64,000 nucleotides of DNA from an uncultured Bacteroidota bacterium. GTDB lineage: Bacteria > Bacteroidota > Bacteroidia > Chitinophagales > LD1. Below are positions 17,262-25,710 of this stretch, piece after piece (within the stretch, counting starts at the first letter, position 1; every line of letters begins with the position of its first letter). The translations under genes and the position numbers were made by a program. The stretch spans positions 1 to 64,000 of the forward strand of contig CAIOTH010000034.1 of the NCBI GenBank assembly GCA_903861145.1, in the 5' to 3' direction. The notes beneath the pieces are model-generated. The model had not been told where the DNA came from, made no database searches, and saw nothing but the letters and a program-made list of their open reading frames with translations.

Positions 17262-18638
17262 TTACCTTCTGCCGCCGTGCGCAGTCCCGGCGTTAAAATG
17301 GTTTCCTCCACCAGAAGATGAGGGCCTTTGTGCTGAAGCAAAGCTTCTTTCACTCTCCCTTTGCACCGGCTGGCTCTGCTGGTAGCTTCTTTGCGGTGCT
17401 GCAAAGTTTTGAGTTGAATGTGTTTGCACCTGTGGCTGACTAAAGTGCTGTTGTTGCGCCGGCCTTTGGTATTGCACATTGTTGTTCGGGCGGCTTATGT
17501 TATTCTCAGGGCGGTTAAACTGTTGCACCGGCCTTTGTTGCTCAACATTATTTCTGGCAATGTTTTGGTTTATCGGCCTATTGTATTGCGCATTATTACC
17601 AGTATGGTTAATGTTGGCAATAACGTTGTTGTGTTGCTGCACAGTTTGCATATTGTTATTGGCAAAGTGGTTAGGCTGCACAGTGTTGTGGTTATAAGCG
17701 GTTTGATTATGAAACTGGTTCAGGTTATTTTGTTGATGAACCTGGTTAGCGTTAATGTGTGGTGCCACCGCATGATTAATGTTATGAATGTTCACCGATG
17801 TAATATTATGGCTGGTAGCAACTGCTATGTCATTAGTTCTTGGGCCCGAAAAATAAGTGTGGTTACCATGAACACTGTGCTCATTAATGATATTGATATG
17901 TGCACTGATTCCTCTAAAATCATCACGGCCATAAAAACTGCGGTTAGCTAAATAGAAACCAAGGTTAGCCTCACAAAATCTATCGCGGGCAACAAAATTC
18001 CAGCAATATGGATTAGGCCTGTAATCGTAATACGCTGAGTAGCTTATATAAGAGGCCAAAGGTGCCCAACAATAGTAGTTGTCATAACTTCCCCAGCTAA
18101 CCCACGCAGGTGCCCATTCATAACCGGGCATCCACATCCAGCCATAGGTATTATCCCTAAACCAACGTCCATAGTGAAAAGGCACCCCGCCCCATTCATA
18201 GTCCGATGACCATGTCCAGCCGTAATCCGAATACACCCAGTGTCCTGCGGTGGCATAAGGCGAAAAGTCAGCAGGCACATCTGTAGGTACCCAAACGTTG
18301 CCATAACTTCCATAGGTAACCCAGTTACCGTAAGGGCTCAATTGGTCGTAAAAGCTTTCATAGCTAACATCATCGTTATCTGCAAAAGCCTGCGTGCCCG
18401 GTTCATTATTGTTGCTGTTATAGCCACCGTTGTAATTGTAATCGCCATTGTTGGCAACACTATTATCGTAAACCTGGTTAGGGTCGTTGGTGGCATTATT
18501 GTAATTGCTATTGGTATTATCATAACTGGTGTTACTTTGTTGAACAGCAGTAGGGTCGTTATAATAATTATTGTCCTGGCTAAAAGCACTTGAAACCATC
18601 AAGGCCGAAAACGAGAAAATCCAAAATACCTTTTTCAT
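17262..18638 (-). CDS. Secreted YXWGXW/DUF6600 repeat protein (paralog 1)
   Basis: A 458-aa exported protein. The signal peptide is residues 1-20 (ending SAFSQ), followed by an Asn/Tyr-rich low-complexity stretch (about 21-85). The folded core, about 90-235, has repeated aromatic motifs: FYDQLSPYGNWVTYGSYG, VWVPTDVPADFSPY, GHWVYSDYGWTW, WGGVPFHYGRWF, MWMPGYEWAPAWVSWG. This is the DUF6600/YXWGXW type. A long Asn/Gln/His-rich tail follows (QNNLNQFHNQTAYNHN and so on), ending GGGNHFNAGTAHGGRR. Function is unknown; the core suggests a wall- or surface-associated repeat domain. It is paralogous to the gene at 23541. Confidence 0.8.
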   Translation of the reverse strand: MKKVFWIFSFSALMVSSAFSQDNNYYNDPTAVQQSNTSYDNTNSNYNNATNDPNQVYDNSVANNGDYNYNGGYNSNNNEPGTQAFADNDDVSYESFYDQLSPYGNWVTYGSYGNVWVPTDVPADFSPYATAGHWVYSDYGWTWSSDYEWGGVPFHYGRWFRDNTYGWMWMPGYEWAPAWVSWGSYDNYYCWAPLASYISYSAYYDYRPNPYCWNFVARDRFCEANLGFYLANRSFYGRDDFRGISAHINIINEHSVHGNHTYFSGPRTNDIAVATSHNITSVNIHNINHAVAPHINANQVHQQNNLNQFHNQTAYNHNTVQPNHFANNNMQTVQQHNNVIANINHTGNNAQYNRPINQNIARNNVEQQRPVQQFNRPENNISRPNNNVQYQRPAQQQHFSQPQVQTHSTQNFAAPQRSYQQSQPVQRESERSFASAQRPSSSGGGNHFNAGTAHGGRR

Positions 18639-18794
18639 ATAAGTGGGTTTGTATTTTGTGTAAATGCCAAAAGCATTCCAAGTGTTATTTATAACATCGC
18701 AATTGTTAAATTTTTAAGAAAATAGTTTCGGACAGCCGATCCCTAAAAGTGTAAGGCTCTAATAATCACTAACATGTAATGGTGCTGATTTATA

Positions 18795-18822
18795 CGGCAG
18801 GCAATAAATTTATTACCTGCCG
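18795..18822. promoter_or_regulatory. 28-bp near-perfect palindrome between divergent genes
   Basis: CGGCAGG at 18795-18801 and CCTGCCG at 18816-18822 frame an AATAAATTTATT centre; only one of the 14 symmetric pairs is mismatched. It sits in a 300-bp gap between two genes that diverge (DUF6600 to the left, DUF4139 to the right), so a terminator is not expected there. A dimeric-regulator operator is the natural reading, and a repeat element is the alternative. The rest of the gap shows no gene. Confidence 0.45.
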
Positions 18823-18939
18823 AAAGCCTAAAGCTGATTCGGTTGAAGAACCTCGATCGGTTTGCACTCCTTTTAAATATCTTGCAAAAACAATTTTATT
18901 GAATTCGCGTTTTGTTGCATCCATACTAAAACACCAATT

Positions 18940-20841
18940 ATGAAAAGACACATCCTATGCCTGGTTACTTTATTATTTGTTCAGCTTTTGTTTGCCGATA
19001 ACACCCGCAAAAACGTTGATAGTAAAATATTAAAGGTTACCGTTTACATTGACGGTGCACAAATAACACGCACCGCGCGGGCAAGCATAAATGCAGGGGC
19101 AACTGATATTGTATTTGGCAACCTCTCGCCTTATCTCGACAAATCCAGCGTTTCCGTCGAAGCCAAGGGCGGTTTTACGGTGTTAAGCGTTACGCAACAA
19201 ATAAACCACCTCAACGAGCAAAAGAAGAAGGAAGAAGTAGATGCCTTGCAGAAAAGAAAGGAGGATTTTGTAAAGCGCCTGGACGATGAAGAAAACCTGA
19301 AGGCAGTTTATGATGAGGGCATTGACATGCTTTTAAAAAACCAATTGGTAAATAGCCAGCATACCGACCTTAAGGCTGCCGATTTAAAAGCAGCTATGGA
19401 ATTTCACCAGGAGAAGTTAACCGAACTAAAAAAAACAGTGCTTGCTTATGAGCGCACCATCAAAAAGCTAAACGATACAATCTCACGTATCAATGAGCAA
19501 CTTAAAGTGGTTAATGCTTCGCAGGATGCCTCCACCAGCGATTTAATAATTACGGTAAACGCTAAACAGGCTACTGAAGGCGATTTTGTTATTTCGTACT
19601 TTGTAAGTTATGCCGGCTGGTACCCCACTTATGATTTACGTGTAGATGATATTTCGCAACCCATGAAAATATCTTACCGTGCCAATGTGCATCAAAGCAG
19701 CGGCGAAGACTGGAAAGATGTAAGGCTTGTTTTAAGCAACGGCGAACCCAAAACAAATAGTATTGTACCCGATCTTAAAACCTGGTACCTGGCCAACGGT
19801 TCAGGCCTTGGTGGCGCACCGGTTTACTCGGGCATAGGCCAATACGCCAACCGCATACCCGACCCTTATGTTACCGAGGTTAAAGGAAGAATTTATGATG
19901 CGCACAACGAACCCCTAATTGGCGCCAGTATTTTGGTAAAGGGCACTACTATTGGTACTACAACTGATGATAAGGGCAACTATGTACTGCAACTTCCTTA
20001 TGGCAAAAACTATTTAAAAGTTAGTTACATCGGTTATCAAAACCAGGAGGTACCCGTTTTTACCAATTTGATTAACGTGAAAATGATTGAAAGCAATTTG
20101 GAACTGAATGAAGTAATGGTATCGGAAGAGATTAGAAACGTTCCCGGAGTTTCGTATTTATCGCTAAACAAGTACCGGGAAAAAGAAAAGGACGAGAAAA
20201 AAGTGAATGTTCCCACCGAAGCATTCTACACACCAACAACATTTTCGTACGAAGTTGAATTGCCTTATAGCATACCTACCGATGGCAAAACCTATACGGT
20301 TGATATGAAAGAACAACAAGTGCAATCAGACTATATTTATAAGTGTGTGCCTAAAATAGATAAGCAAGCGTTTTTAACCGCACGCCTAACCGGTTGGGAG
20401 GAATACAATTTGTTAGATGGGCAAGCCAACCTGTATTTCGAAGGCACCTATATGGGCCAAACGCTGTTAGTCACCTCAACGGCTGAAGATACATTGCAGA
20501 TTTCTTTGGGCCGCGATAAAGCGGTTTCAATTACCCGAACAAAACTAAAAGAGTACAGCAAGCGCACGTTTTTTGGTGATAAGAAAATTGCCAGCCGTGC
20601 CTTCGAAATTGCAGTGCGCAACAATAAAAAACAGCCTATTAATATTGTGATTGAAGACCAGTTGCCGGTGTCTACGCAAAAAGAAATTGAGGTTGACAAG
20701 CAGGAGTATAAAGATGCCAGGCTAAACGAAACCACCGGTAAGCTAACCTGGAACCTGCAAATACCACCGGCTACCGAAAACAAACTGAATTTTAAGTACA
20801 CAGTTAAGTACCCTAAAGATTACCACTTCCTGCTGGAATAG
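18940..20841 (+). CDS. MuiA-like DUF4139 protein with inserted carboxypeptidase-regulatory domain
   Basis: A 633-aa exported protein of the mucoidy-inhibitor A (MuiA/DUF4139) type. Signal peptide residues 1-19 end LFAD. The DUF4140 N-terminal domain covers about 25-85 (KVTVYIDGAQITRTA), then a long coiled coil (about 88-190). The DUF4139 domain begins near 205 (FVISYFVSYAGWYPTYDLRVDD, LSNGEPKT). A CarboxypepD_reg/CNA-B-like beta sandwich is inserted at about 312-395 (VKGRIYDAHNEPLIGASILV ... GNYVLQLPYGKNYL). DUF4139 then resumes to the end (FFGDKKIASRAFEI, EIEVDKQEYKDA). Function is unknown. MuiA affects exopolysaccharide appearance in enterobacteria, which may not carry over here. Confidence 0.8.
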   Translation: MKRHILCLVTLLFVQLLFADNTRKNVDSKILKVTVYIDGAQITRTARASINAGATDIVFGNLSPYLDKSSVSVEAKGGFTVLSVTQQINHLNEQKKKEEVDALQKRKEDFVKRLDDEENLKAVYDEGIDMLLKNQLVNSQHTDLKAADLKAAMEFHQEKLTELKKTVLAYERTIKKLNDTISRINEQLKVVNASQDASTSDLIITVNAKQATEGDFVISYFVSYAGWYPTYDLRVDDISQPMKISYRANVHQSSGEDWKDVRLVLSNGEPKTNSIVPDLKTWYLANGSGLGGAPVYSGIGQYANRIPDPYVTEVKGRIYDAHNEPLIGASILVKGTTIGTTTDDKGNYVLQLPYGKNYLKVSYIGYQNQEVPVFTNLINVKMIESNLELNEVMVSEEIRNVPGVSYLSLNKYREKEKDEKKVNVPTEAFYTPTTFSYEVELPYSIPTDGKTYTVDMKEQQVQSDYIYKCVPKIDKQAFLTARLTGWEEYNLLDGQANLYFEGTYMGQTLLVTSTAEDTLQISLGRDKAVSITRTKLKEYSKRTFFGDKKIASRAFEIAVRNNKKQPINIVIEDQLPVSTQKEIEVDKQEYKDARLNETTGKLTWNLQIPPATENKLNFKYTVKYPKDYHFLLE

Positions 20842-20844
20842 TTT

Positions 20845-21414
20845 TTAATACAGCCTCACCAAAGTGCAACTATCGGTGCTTATAGTTACAGTACCCGCAT
20901 AGCCAATATTATTGGCTGTTGTAGCCGTGTAATTATAAGTGCCTATGTGCATAGTAAAGTTAGTGCAACCCGATGAACCACAGGTTGGTGTGGTGCTGGG
21001 GAAAGCCGTATTTATATAAGACGTTGCACCGTTTAATTTTACCTTAATGTTGTTTGCTGCCGAGTCAACCCAAAATGTAACACTACCAGTGGTGCAGAAC
21101 AGCTGTTGTAAATTGCAACCGCCTTTGGTTACCGAAACACTTCCCTGCCAGGTGGTATCGCCATTGGTAGCAGTATAGTTGTAAGTACCGGTAGATAAGT
21201 TGAAACTGGCACAGCCCGGGCTACCACAAACCGGTGGTACGGTGGGGTAATACTCCGTCATAACAGCAGTTTGATTGCCTATGGAAACTGTTATGGGATT
21301 AGGACTACAATTAACTGCTGTCCAAAATGTAAGGTTAGGGTTGCCAATATCTTTCCGGCACGATGCAAAAAACAAAGTGCTTAATATGGCTGCTATATAA
21401 AGTGCGTTTTTCAT
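20845..21414 (-). CDS. Lipoprotein with an internal duplication
   Basis: A 189-aa lipoprotein: residues 1-19 form the signal, with lipobox FFASC and Cys19 as the lipidated residue. The mature part consists of two similar halves. The first has VCGSPGCASFNLSTGTYNYTA and TKGGCNLQQL; the second has TCGSSGCTNFTMHIGTYNYTA and STDSCTLVRL. Each half keeps a CGS.GC pair, a GTYNYTAT block and a late cysteine, which suggests two small disulfide-stabilised beta domains. I do not recognise the family. Three nt separate it from the convergent DUF4139 gene. Function is unknown. Confidence 0.7.
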   Translation of the reverse strand: MKNALYIAAILSTLFFASCRKDIGNPNLTFWTAVNCSPNPITVSIGNQTAVMTEYYPTVPPVCGSPGCASFNLSTGTYNYTATNGDTTWQGSVSVTKGGCNLQQLFCTTGSVTFWVDSAANNIKVKLNGATSYINTAFPSTTPTCGSSGCTNFTMHIGTYNYTATTANNIGYAGTVTISTDSCTLVRLY

Positions 21415-21438
21415 TTGCTAAGTTTTTATTTTTAAGAT

Positions 21439-21466
21439 GGCATGGGATATAGACTAAACCCATGCC
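21439..21466. other. 8-bp hairpin between thioredoxin and lipoprotein genes
   Basis: GGCATGGG and CCCATGCC form a perfect 8-bp stem with a 12-nt loop in the gap between two same-strand genes. The minus strand lacks a T-run after the stem, so it is not a clear intrinsic terminator. It may be an attenuating or mRNA-end-stabilising hairpin. Confidence 0.35.
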
Positions 21467-21576
21467 AAACAGTTTACGCTGTTTTAACGAAGTTATTGTT
21501 AAACATTGGTGCGGCTCATTTTTTTTAGAAAAATTGAGTTAAATAAAAAGGTAGGTAAACGTTAAATAACCAGCTC

Positions 21577-22932
21577 TTATTTATCTAAAACGGCCGAGAT
21601 GGTTTTTTCTAAATCGTCAGTCCGAATAAACCTGTGCACTATTTTTCCTTTATCATCTAGCAACACAACAGTGGGGGTGTATTGAATAAAGTAGTCGGCA
21701 TGCGCGCTGCTTTTCTCAGGCAACACAATGTTGGTCCAGGTTAAATGGTTGTAGTCAATAAACTGTTTCCATTTGGTCTTGTCGTTATCTAACGATGCGG
21801 CAAACACCTCCAACCCGCGGGCGTGGTACTCTTTGTATATCCTTATAAAATCAGGCATAGCCTTTCTGCAATGCGGGCAATCCGATTCCCAAAAAATAAG
21901 AAACGTTAGCTTATTGCTTTTCGCCACGCTTTGTAATGTTTGTATTTGATGGCTTAAGTTTTCGCCGCTAACGTCTGGGGCCAATAAGCCCGGCAATACG
22001 TGCTCTACTAATTTTAACTTGGCAGCTAATACCGGCTGATTTGCATCCAGCAAGGATTGGTTTGCCTTTGCCCACTTCACCAGGCTCTCAACATAAGGTT
22101 CGCGGTATTCATCCAAAAAATTATTGAACAGAACAGTTAATAGGTTTTTTTGCGCCTCTTTACTCCCTTTGGTTCTGCTCATTAAATTACTGATAAAACT
22201 TAACCGGCTATTAGTATTGGTATCGGCTAAATAATCAATATACCATGAAATTTTGTTGCTTAAGTCGGATGTACGATAAAGGGCAGTATCTAAAAAATTG
22301 GATGCATCAAAAAAGCCCGATTGCATTTGCGCCAGCAACGGCGTATTGTTGTTTGCTTGCGGCACCTCGCCTAAATTAGCCAGTACACCCGAAGTAAATG
22401 TACCCTTATAGCCCATCTTTAAATATTCCATCAACTCGTTTTGCGCAGCCAGTTTCTTCTTGTATTTATCAACGCAGTTTTTATCGTTACCCTCGCAGTC
22501 CGCTCTAAAGTCGCGCAATAAATCTTTAAAGCGCATGTTCTCTTTCTTAAATGCCCTATAGGCATCATTCTCTTTCGATCCGCTTATTCTCATTGATTTT
22601 ACCTCTTGCCTGGCATCGGTTTTAATAATAACCATGTAAACCGGTTCGGCGGGCGATAGCAGTAAGCTCATTTTATAGCTCTTATATTTTAAATCGTACA
22701 TCCCGGTAACTTTAACCGCTACCTTTATAACAAAGCTGCCATCATTATTTACCTGGGTAACCGATACGCTTTCGCCGTCGTTATATGGAACCAGCCTCAC
22801 ATCAGCCTTATCGGGCTTAAACGTAACGCCGGTATCGGGCACTATTTGCCCGGTAATTTTTACGCTATCTGTAATTTGCGCAAACACACACTGCTGCGCA
22901 AAAACAAAAAGTAAAATCAGGCCAATGCGCAT
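21577..22932 (-). CDS. TlpA-like thioredoxin-fold protein
   Basis: A 451-aa exported protein: signal peptide 1-18 (ending CVFAQ), an N-terminal DUF4369/DUF5106-like beta domain (about 22-125, with SYKMSLLLSPAEPVYMVI), a helical middle (130-315), and a thioredoxin domain from about 320. The redox pair is Cys352-Pro-His-Cys355 in FWESDCPHCRKAMPDF, followed by the cis-Pro loop IQYTPTVVLLDDKG. It is expected to act in the periplasm or at the membrane as a disulfide reductase, as in many Bacteroidota ResA/TlpA proteins. It may sit in an operon with the following membrane-protein gene at 22968, 35 nt away on the same strand. Confidence 0.85.
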   Translation of the reverse strand: MRIGLILLFVFAQQCVFAQITDSVKITGQIVPDTGVTFKPDKADVRLVPYNDGESVSVTQVNNDGSFVIKVAVKVTGMYDLKYKSYKMSLLLSPAEPVYMVIIKTDARQEVKSMRISGSKENDAYRAFKKENMRFKDLLRDFRADCEGNDKNCVDKYKKKLAAQNELMEYLKMGYKGTFTSGVLANLGEVPQANNNTPLLAQMQSGFFDASNFLDTALYRTSDLSNKISWYIDYLADTNTNSRLSFISNLMSRTKGSKEAQKNLLTVLFNNFLDEYREPYVESLVKWAKANQSLLDANQPVLAAKLKLVEHVLPGLLAPDVSGENLSHQIQTLQSVAKSNKLTFLIFWESDCPHCRKAMPDFIRIYKEYHARGLEVFAASLDNDKTKWKQFIDYNHLTWTNIVLPEKSSAHADYFIQYTPTVVLLDDKGKIVHRFIRTDDLEKTISAVLDK

Positions 22933-22967
22933 AAGGTAAGTTTTGAAACGGTAGCTTAAATATCAGC

Positions 22968-23423
22968 TTATTTTATTACCCGTGTATTCATAAAAACATA
23001 AATCTGCTCAACTAACCATGCAAATACCAGCCACGCCGGAAAGTAATCCAGCTGTATTAAGCCCATAATATTATGCCCGGTGGTGTAATGCCACGGGCAG
23101 CTCCCGGTAATACACTGCAACAAAAACCCCGAAGTAAATTCGATGATGTAAATGATAAGCACATACAAAGGCAGTCGCAACCAAACCGGTATAGGTTTGA
23201 CTTTATCATGAAACAAAATGCCCAGCACCGGTATTAGCCCGTAAATAAAAGCCATCCATACGTACGATGTTCCCGCCATGGCCATAAGCGGTTTTCCGCA
23301 CAGCGGGCTTTGTGTAAACAAGGCAATAAAGGCAGTAAAAAAAACTTCGATGGCAATGCCAAAGCAGGCAAAGCCAACAATCATAAACACAACGTGTCGC
23401 CACGGATATTTGCTAAAGGACAT
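22968..23423 (-). CDS. CmpB/TMEM229-like membrane protein
   Basis: A 151-aa inner-membrane protein starting MSFSKYPWRHVVF, with four hydrophobic helices. The C-terminal half has the hallmark of the putative ABC-transporter type IV (CmpB)/TMEM229 family: a GFLLQCITGSCPWHY segment followed by GLIQLDYFPAWLVF. The N-terminal half has LMAMAGTSYVWMAFIYGL. Molecular function is unknown. The longer frame to 23468 adds MGKRSIVAYFFHLHI, which is less likely; the ATG at 23423 fits the family start. It lies upstream of the TlpA-like gene on the same strand. Confidence 0.7.
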   Translation of the reverse strand: MSFSKYPWRHVVFMIVGFACFGIAIEVFFTAFIALFTQSPLCGKPLMAMAGTSYVWMAFIYGLIPVLGILFHDKVKPIPVWLRLPLYVLIIYIIEFTSGFLLQCITGSCPWHYTTGHNIMGLIQLDYFPAWLVFAWLVEQIYVFMNTRVIK

Positions 23424-23493
23424 GATATGAAGATGAAAAAAATAAGCAACAATTGAACGTTTGCCCATAAATGAGTCTCAAATCCGGGCATAA

Positions 23494-23525
23494 AAAAAGG
23501 ACGAGCTTTTGGGTTCGTCCTTTTT
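23494..23525. terminator. Intrinsic terminator of the second YXWGXW gene
   Basis: AAAAAGGACGA (23494-23504) and TCGTCCTTTTT (23515-23525) form an 11-bp perfect stem with T-runs on both strands. It lies just after the minus-strand gene ending at 23541. Confidence 0.85.
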
Positions 23526-23540
23526 ATGGATTTATTGTTT

Positions 23541-24737
23541 TTACCGTCTACCGCCCCCACCTCTTGGTGCGGAAGGAGCTGAAAAATGCTGTTGTTGTTG
23601 CGGTGCCTGGTAATGCTGCTGTTGAACCGGCGCAGATGGTCTTTCGCTTGGCACAAAAGTTCTTTGTACCGGTTGTTGGCTTGGTGCATTAAACTGGCGT
23701 TGTGGCTGCTGTGCAGGAACGTTTTGACGCTGTTGCTGATCAAAATTTTGATGTTGCTGCGGGCTTTGTCTTGGCGGTGTCCATTGCTGCGTTGGTTGTT
23801 GCCTCTCGGGCTGTACATTATTATTACGCTGTATTGGTTCCGGCCTGTTTGTTGGTTTCAAATCCTGTGTGTTAACTACCTTATTAGGTTGGTTATGTTG
23901 CACGTCCGAGCGAACAATGTTCGGGCGATAAATATTAACCTGGTTACCTGTAACCTTTGTTTGAGCCGGTGCACTGATGTTGTTTATTTGCACCCTATTA
24001 ATTTTCTGGCCGCTATATTTTTCAACTTCTTCAGGTTTTGGCCCGCCAAAAAACACGCTTTGGTTATACGTGTTGGCATGTGCAATAATATTGATATGCG
24101 TATTTATTTCATTGATGTTATGCGCAACAACTTCATTGCGCTCTATGTGGCGTCCAAAATCTTCACGGCCCATGTACTCATGTCGAACAAAATGCCAGTG
24201 GCGTGCGTCAGGCCTGTAATGTGGCGATAATATATCGTGCGGGCCAATACATGCCCAGCCATAATAACCGTCGTAATCTCCCCAAATTACCCAGGCTGGT
24301 GCCCAGTTATATCCTGGCATCCAAATCCAGCCATAATAGGGGTCTTCAAACCAACGGCCATAGTGAAACGGCCCCCATCCCCACGGAAAATCTGAAACCC
24401 AGGTCCAACCTAAATCAGTGTAAACCCAATGTCCGTTAGTCATATAAGGCGAAAAGTCAGGGTCAACCTGGTTTGGTACCCAGCAATACCCATAACCGGG
24501 GTAGTTAATCCAGTTGCCATAGGGACTTAGCTGATCGTAAAACGTTTGATAGCTAGGGCCACCATTATCATTATTCTCATCATCATAATCATTCTGCTGC
24601 TGGTTTACTTGCGGGCCAATCATACCATTATCGCTTTCATTATAGTAAGCGTCATCAGTGGTATTATTGTCTTGCTGACTGTAACCTATAAACAAGGTTG
24701 TAAGTAAAACGAGCGCGGTCCCCAATAATTTCTTCAT
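23541..24737 (-). CDS. Secreted YXWGXW/DUF6600 repeat protein (paralog 2)
   Basis: A 398-aa exported protein. The signal peptide is residues 1-20 (ending FIGYSQ), followed by an Asn/Asp/Gln-rich segment. The core at about 62-170 has FYDQLSPYGNWINYPGYG, CWVPNQVDPDFSPY, GHWVYTDLGWTW, WGWGPFHYGRWF and IWMPGYNWAPAWVIWG. These line up motif for motif with the paralog at 17262. A Gln/Pro-rich tail follows, with PERQQPTQQWTPPRQSPQQ, ending in PSAPRGGGGRR. The function is unknown. The conserved aromatic core beside rapidly varying low-complexity tails suggests a surface or cell-wall role. Confidence 0.8.
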   Translation of the reverse strand: MKKLLGTALVLLTTLFIGYSQQDNNTTDDAYYNESDNGMIGPQVNQQQNDYDDENNDNGGPSYQTFYDQLSPYGNWINYPGYGYCWVPNQVDPDFSPYMTNGHWVYTDLGWTWVSDFPWGWGPFHYGRWFEDPYYGWIWMPGYNWAPAWVIWGDYDGYYGWACIGPHDILSPHYRPDARHWHFVRHEYMGREDFGRHIERNEVVAHNINEINTHINIIAHANTYNQSVFFGGPKPEEVEKYSGQKINRVQINNISAPAQTKVTGNQVNIYRPNIVRSDVQHNQPNKVVNTQDLKPTNRPEPIQRNNNVQPERQQPTQQWTPPRQSPQQHQNFDQQQRQNVPAQQPQRQFNAPSQQPVQRTFVPSERPSAPVQQQHYQAPQQQQHFSAPSAPRGGGGRR

Positions 24738-25081
24738 AAAAAGTATTTACTATTTAAAATTACAAATTCAAGGCCAATGGCCTTAGTAAATCAATCAATT
24801 TGTTAAATACTTTACTTAATAAATGTTATAGCGTTGTTTGTTACAGCAAAACATCAAATAAGCATGGCATCCTTCAATCAGCCCAAAAATATACAAACTC
24901 TTTACACCAACATTATTTTTTCCAAACTTAAAAATGCACTCCCCGTGCATTTAATCACGTGTTATTAAAAGTTATAACTGTTTGTCACAATTCTTTCTTT
25001 TTTATCCTAAATTTCTAACTTCGTTGCGTAAGTTAACCTGTGGTTAAGCATTTAACTGATTGTTCTCAAAAAAATAAACAC
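24738..25081. other. Divergent intergenic stretch, no gene seen
   Basis: A 344-bp AT-rich gap between two divergent genes. No ORF of convincing composition, tRNA or hairpin was found. It presumably holds the promoters of both flanking genes; a TAACTTCG close to the -7 consensus lies at about 25015-25025, but no well-spaced TTTG partner was found. Confidence 0.4.
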
Positions 25082-25633
25082 ATGAAATATTACTTTTTAT
25101 TAGTTGTTGCCGCCATTTGCCTCAACAGCTGTAATCGTCCTGAACCTACAATGAGTAAGGAAGCTAAGAAAGCGCGTATGGACTCATTGAGAAATGACTT
25201 GTTGCAAACCGACCTTGCCTTTTCGCAGTTATCTGAACAAAAAGGACGCAATGCCGCATTCGTTTCATATGCCTCTGAGCATGCTACTTTGCTAAGGCCT
25301 TTTAGTATGCCGGTAACAGGTAAAGACACACTAGAGAAACTTTTGAACTCATATCCCGATACCGCATATGTGCTTACATGGGTACCTATTAAAGCTGATG
25401 TTGCACATTCAGGCGAAATGGGATATACCTATGGAACCTACTCTTTAAACATTAAGAACATTGGTAAAGAAGAAGGAACCTATTGCACTATTTGGAGAAA
25501 AGACAAAAACCACACCTGGAAATTTGTGCTCGATACCGGCAATGAAGGACTGAACGCTAAAGACGAATCTGCCGATAAAGCAATTAAGGCAGAAGAGAAA
25601 AAAGAAGAAAAGAAAGAAACTAAAAAGAAATAG
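25082..25633 (+). CDS. Lipoprotein with SnoaL/DUF4440-like domain
   Basis: A 183-aa lipoprotein starting MKYYFLLVVAAICLNSCNRP, with Cys17 as the lipid site. The mature protein has a helix (MDSLRNDLLQTDLAFSQLSEQKGRNAAFVSYASE), then strands AVHST-like ATLLRPFSMPVTGKDTLEKLL and GYTYGTYSLNIKN, ending EGTYCTIWRKDKNHTWKFVLD. This is the layout of SnoaL/DUF4440 (NTF2-like) domains. The last 25 residues are almost all Lys and Glu. The upstream GTG (25040) frame is rejected because the signal starts at 25082. A strong terminator follows. The ligand is unknown. Confidence 0.7.
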   Translation: MKYYFLLVVAAICLNSCNRPEPTMSKEAKKARMDSLRNDLLQTDLAFSQLSEQKGRNAAFVSYASEHATLLRPFSMPVTGKDTLEKLLNSYPDTAYVLTWVPIKADVAHSGEMGYTYGTYSLNIKNIGKEEGTYCTIWRKDKNHTWKFVLDTGNEGLNAKDESADKAIKAEEKKEEKKETKKK

Positions 25634-25654
25634 TCATCTGCCCATTGCGGCAAC

Positions 25655-25689
25655 AAAAAACCTCGTCTCAATTTAAGACGAGGTTTTTT
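25655..25689. terminator. Bidirectional intrinsic terminator
   Basis: AAAAAACCTCGTCT (25655-25668) and its exact reverse complement (25676-25689) form a 14-bp stem with a 7-nt loop, with T-runs on both strands. It lies between the convergent lipoprotein gene and purH and should stop transcription from both sides. Confidence 0.9.
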
Positions 25690-25710
25690 GTTTTTAGCTA
25701 GCAGGGAATA

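Noticed and set aside
17418-17951. 177-aa plus-strand ORF
   Set aside because: Shadow of the Asn/Gln-rich tail of the DUF6600 protein; Val/Leu-rich composition is the expected antisense of CAA/AAC codons.
23381-23818. 145-aa minus-strand ORF overlapping the DUF6600 tail
   Set aside because: Another frame of the Gln-rich tail running past its terminator; no start signal and no family likeness.
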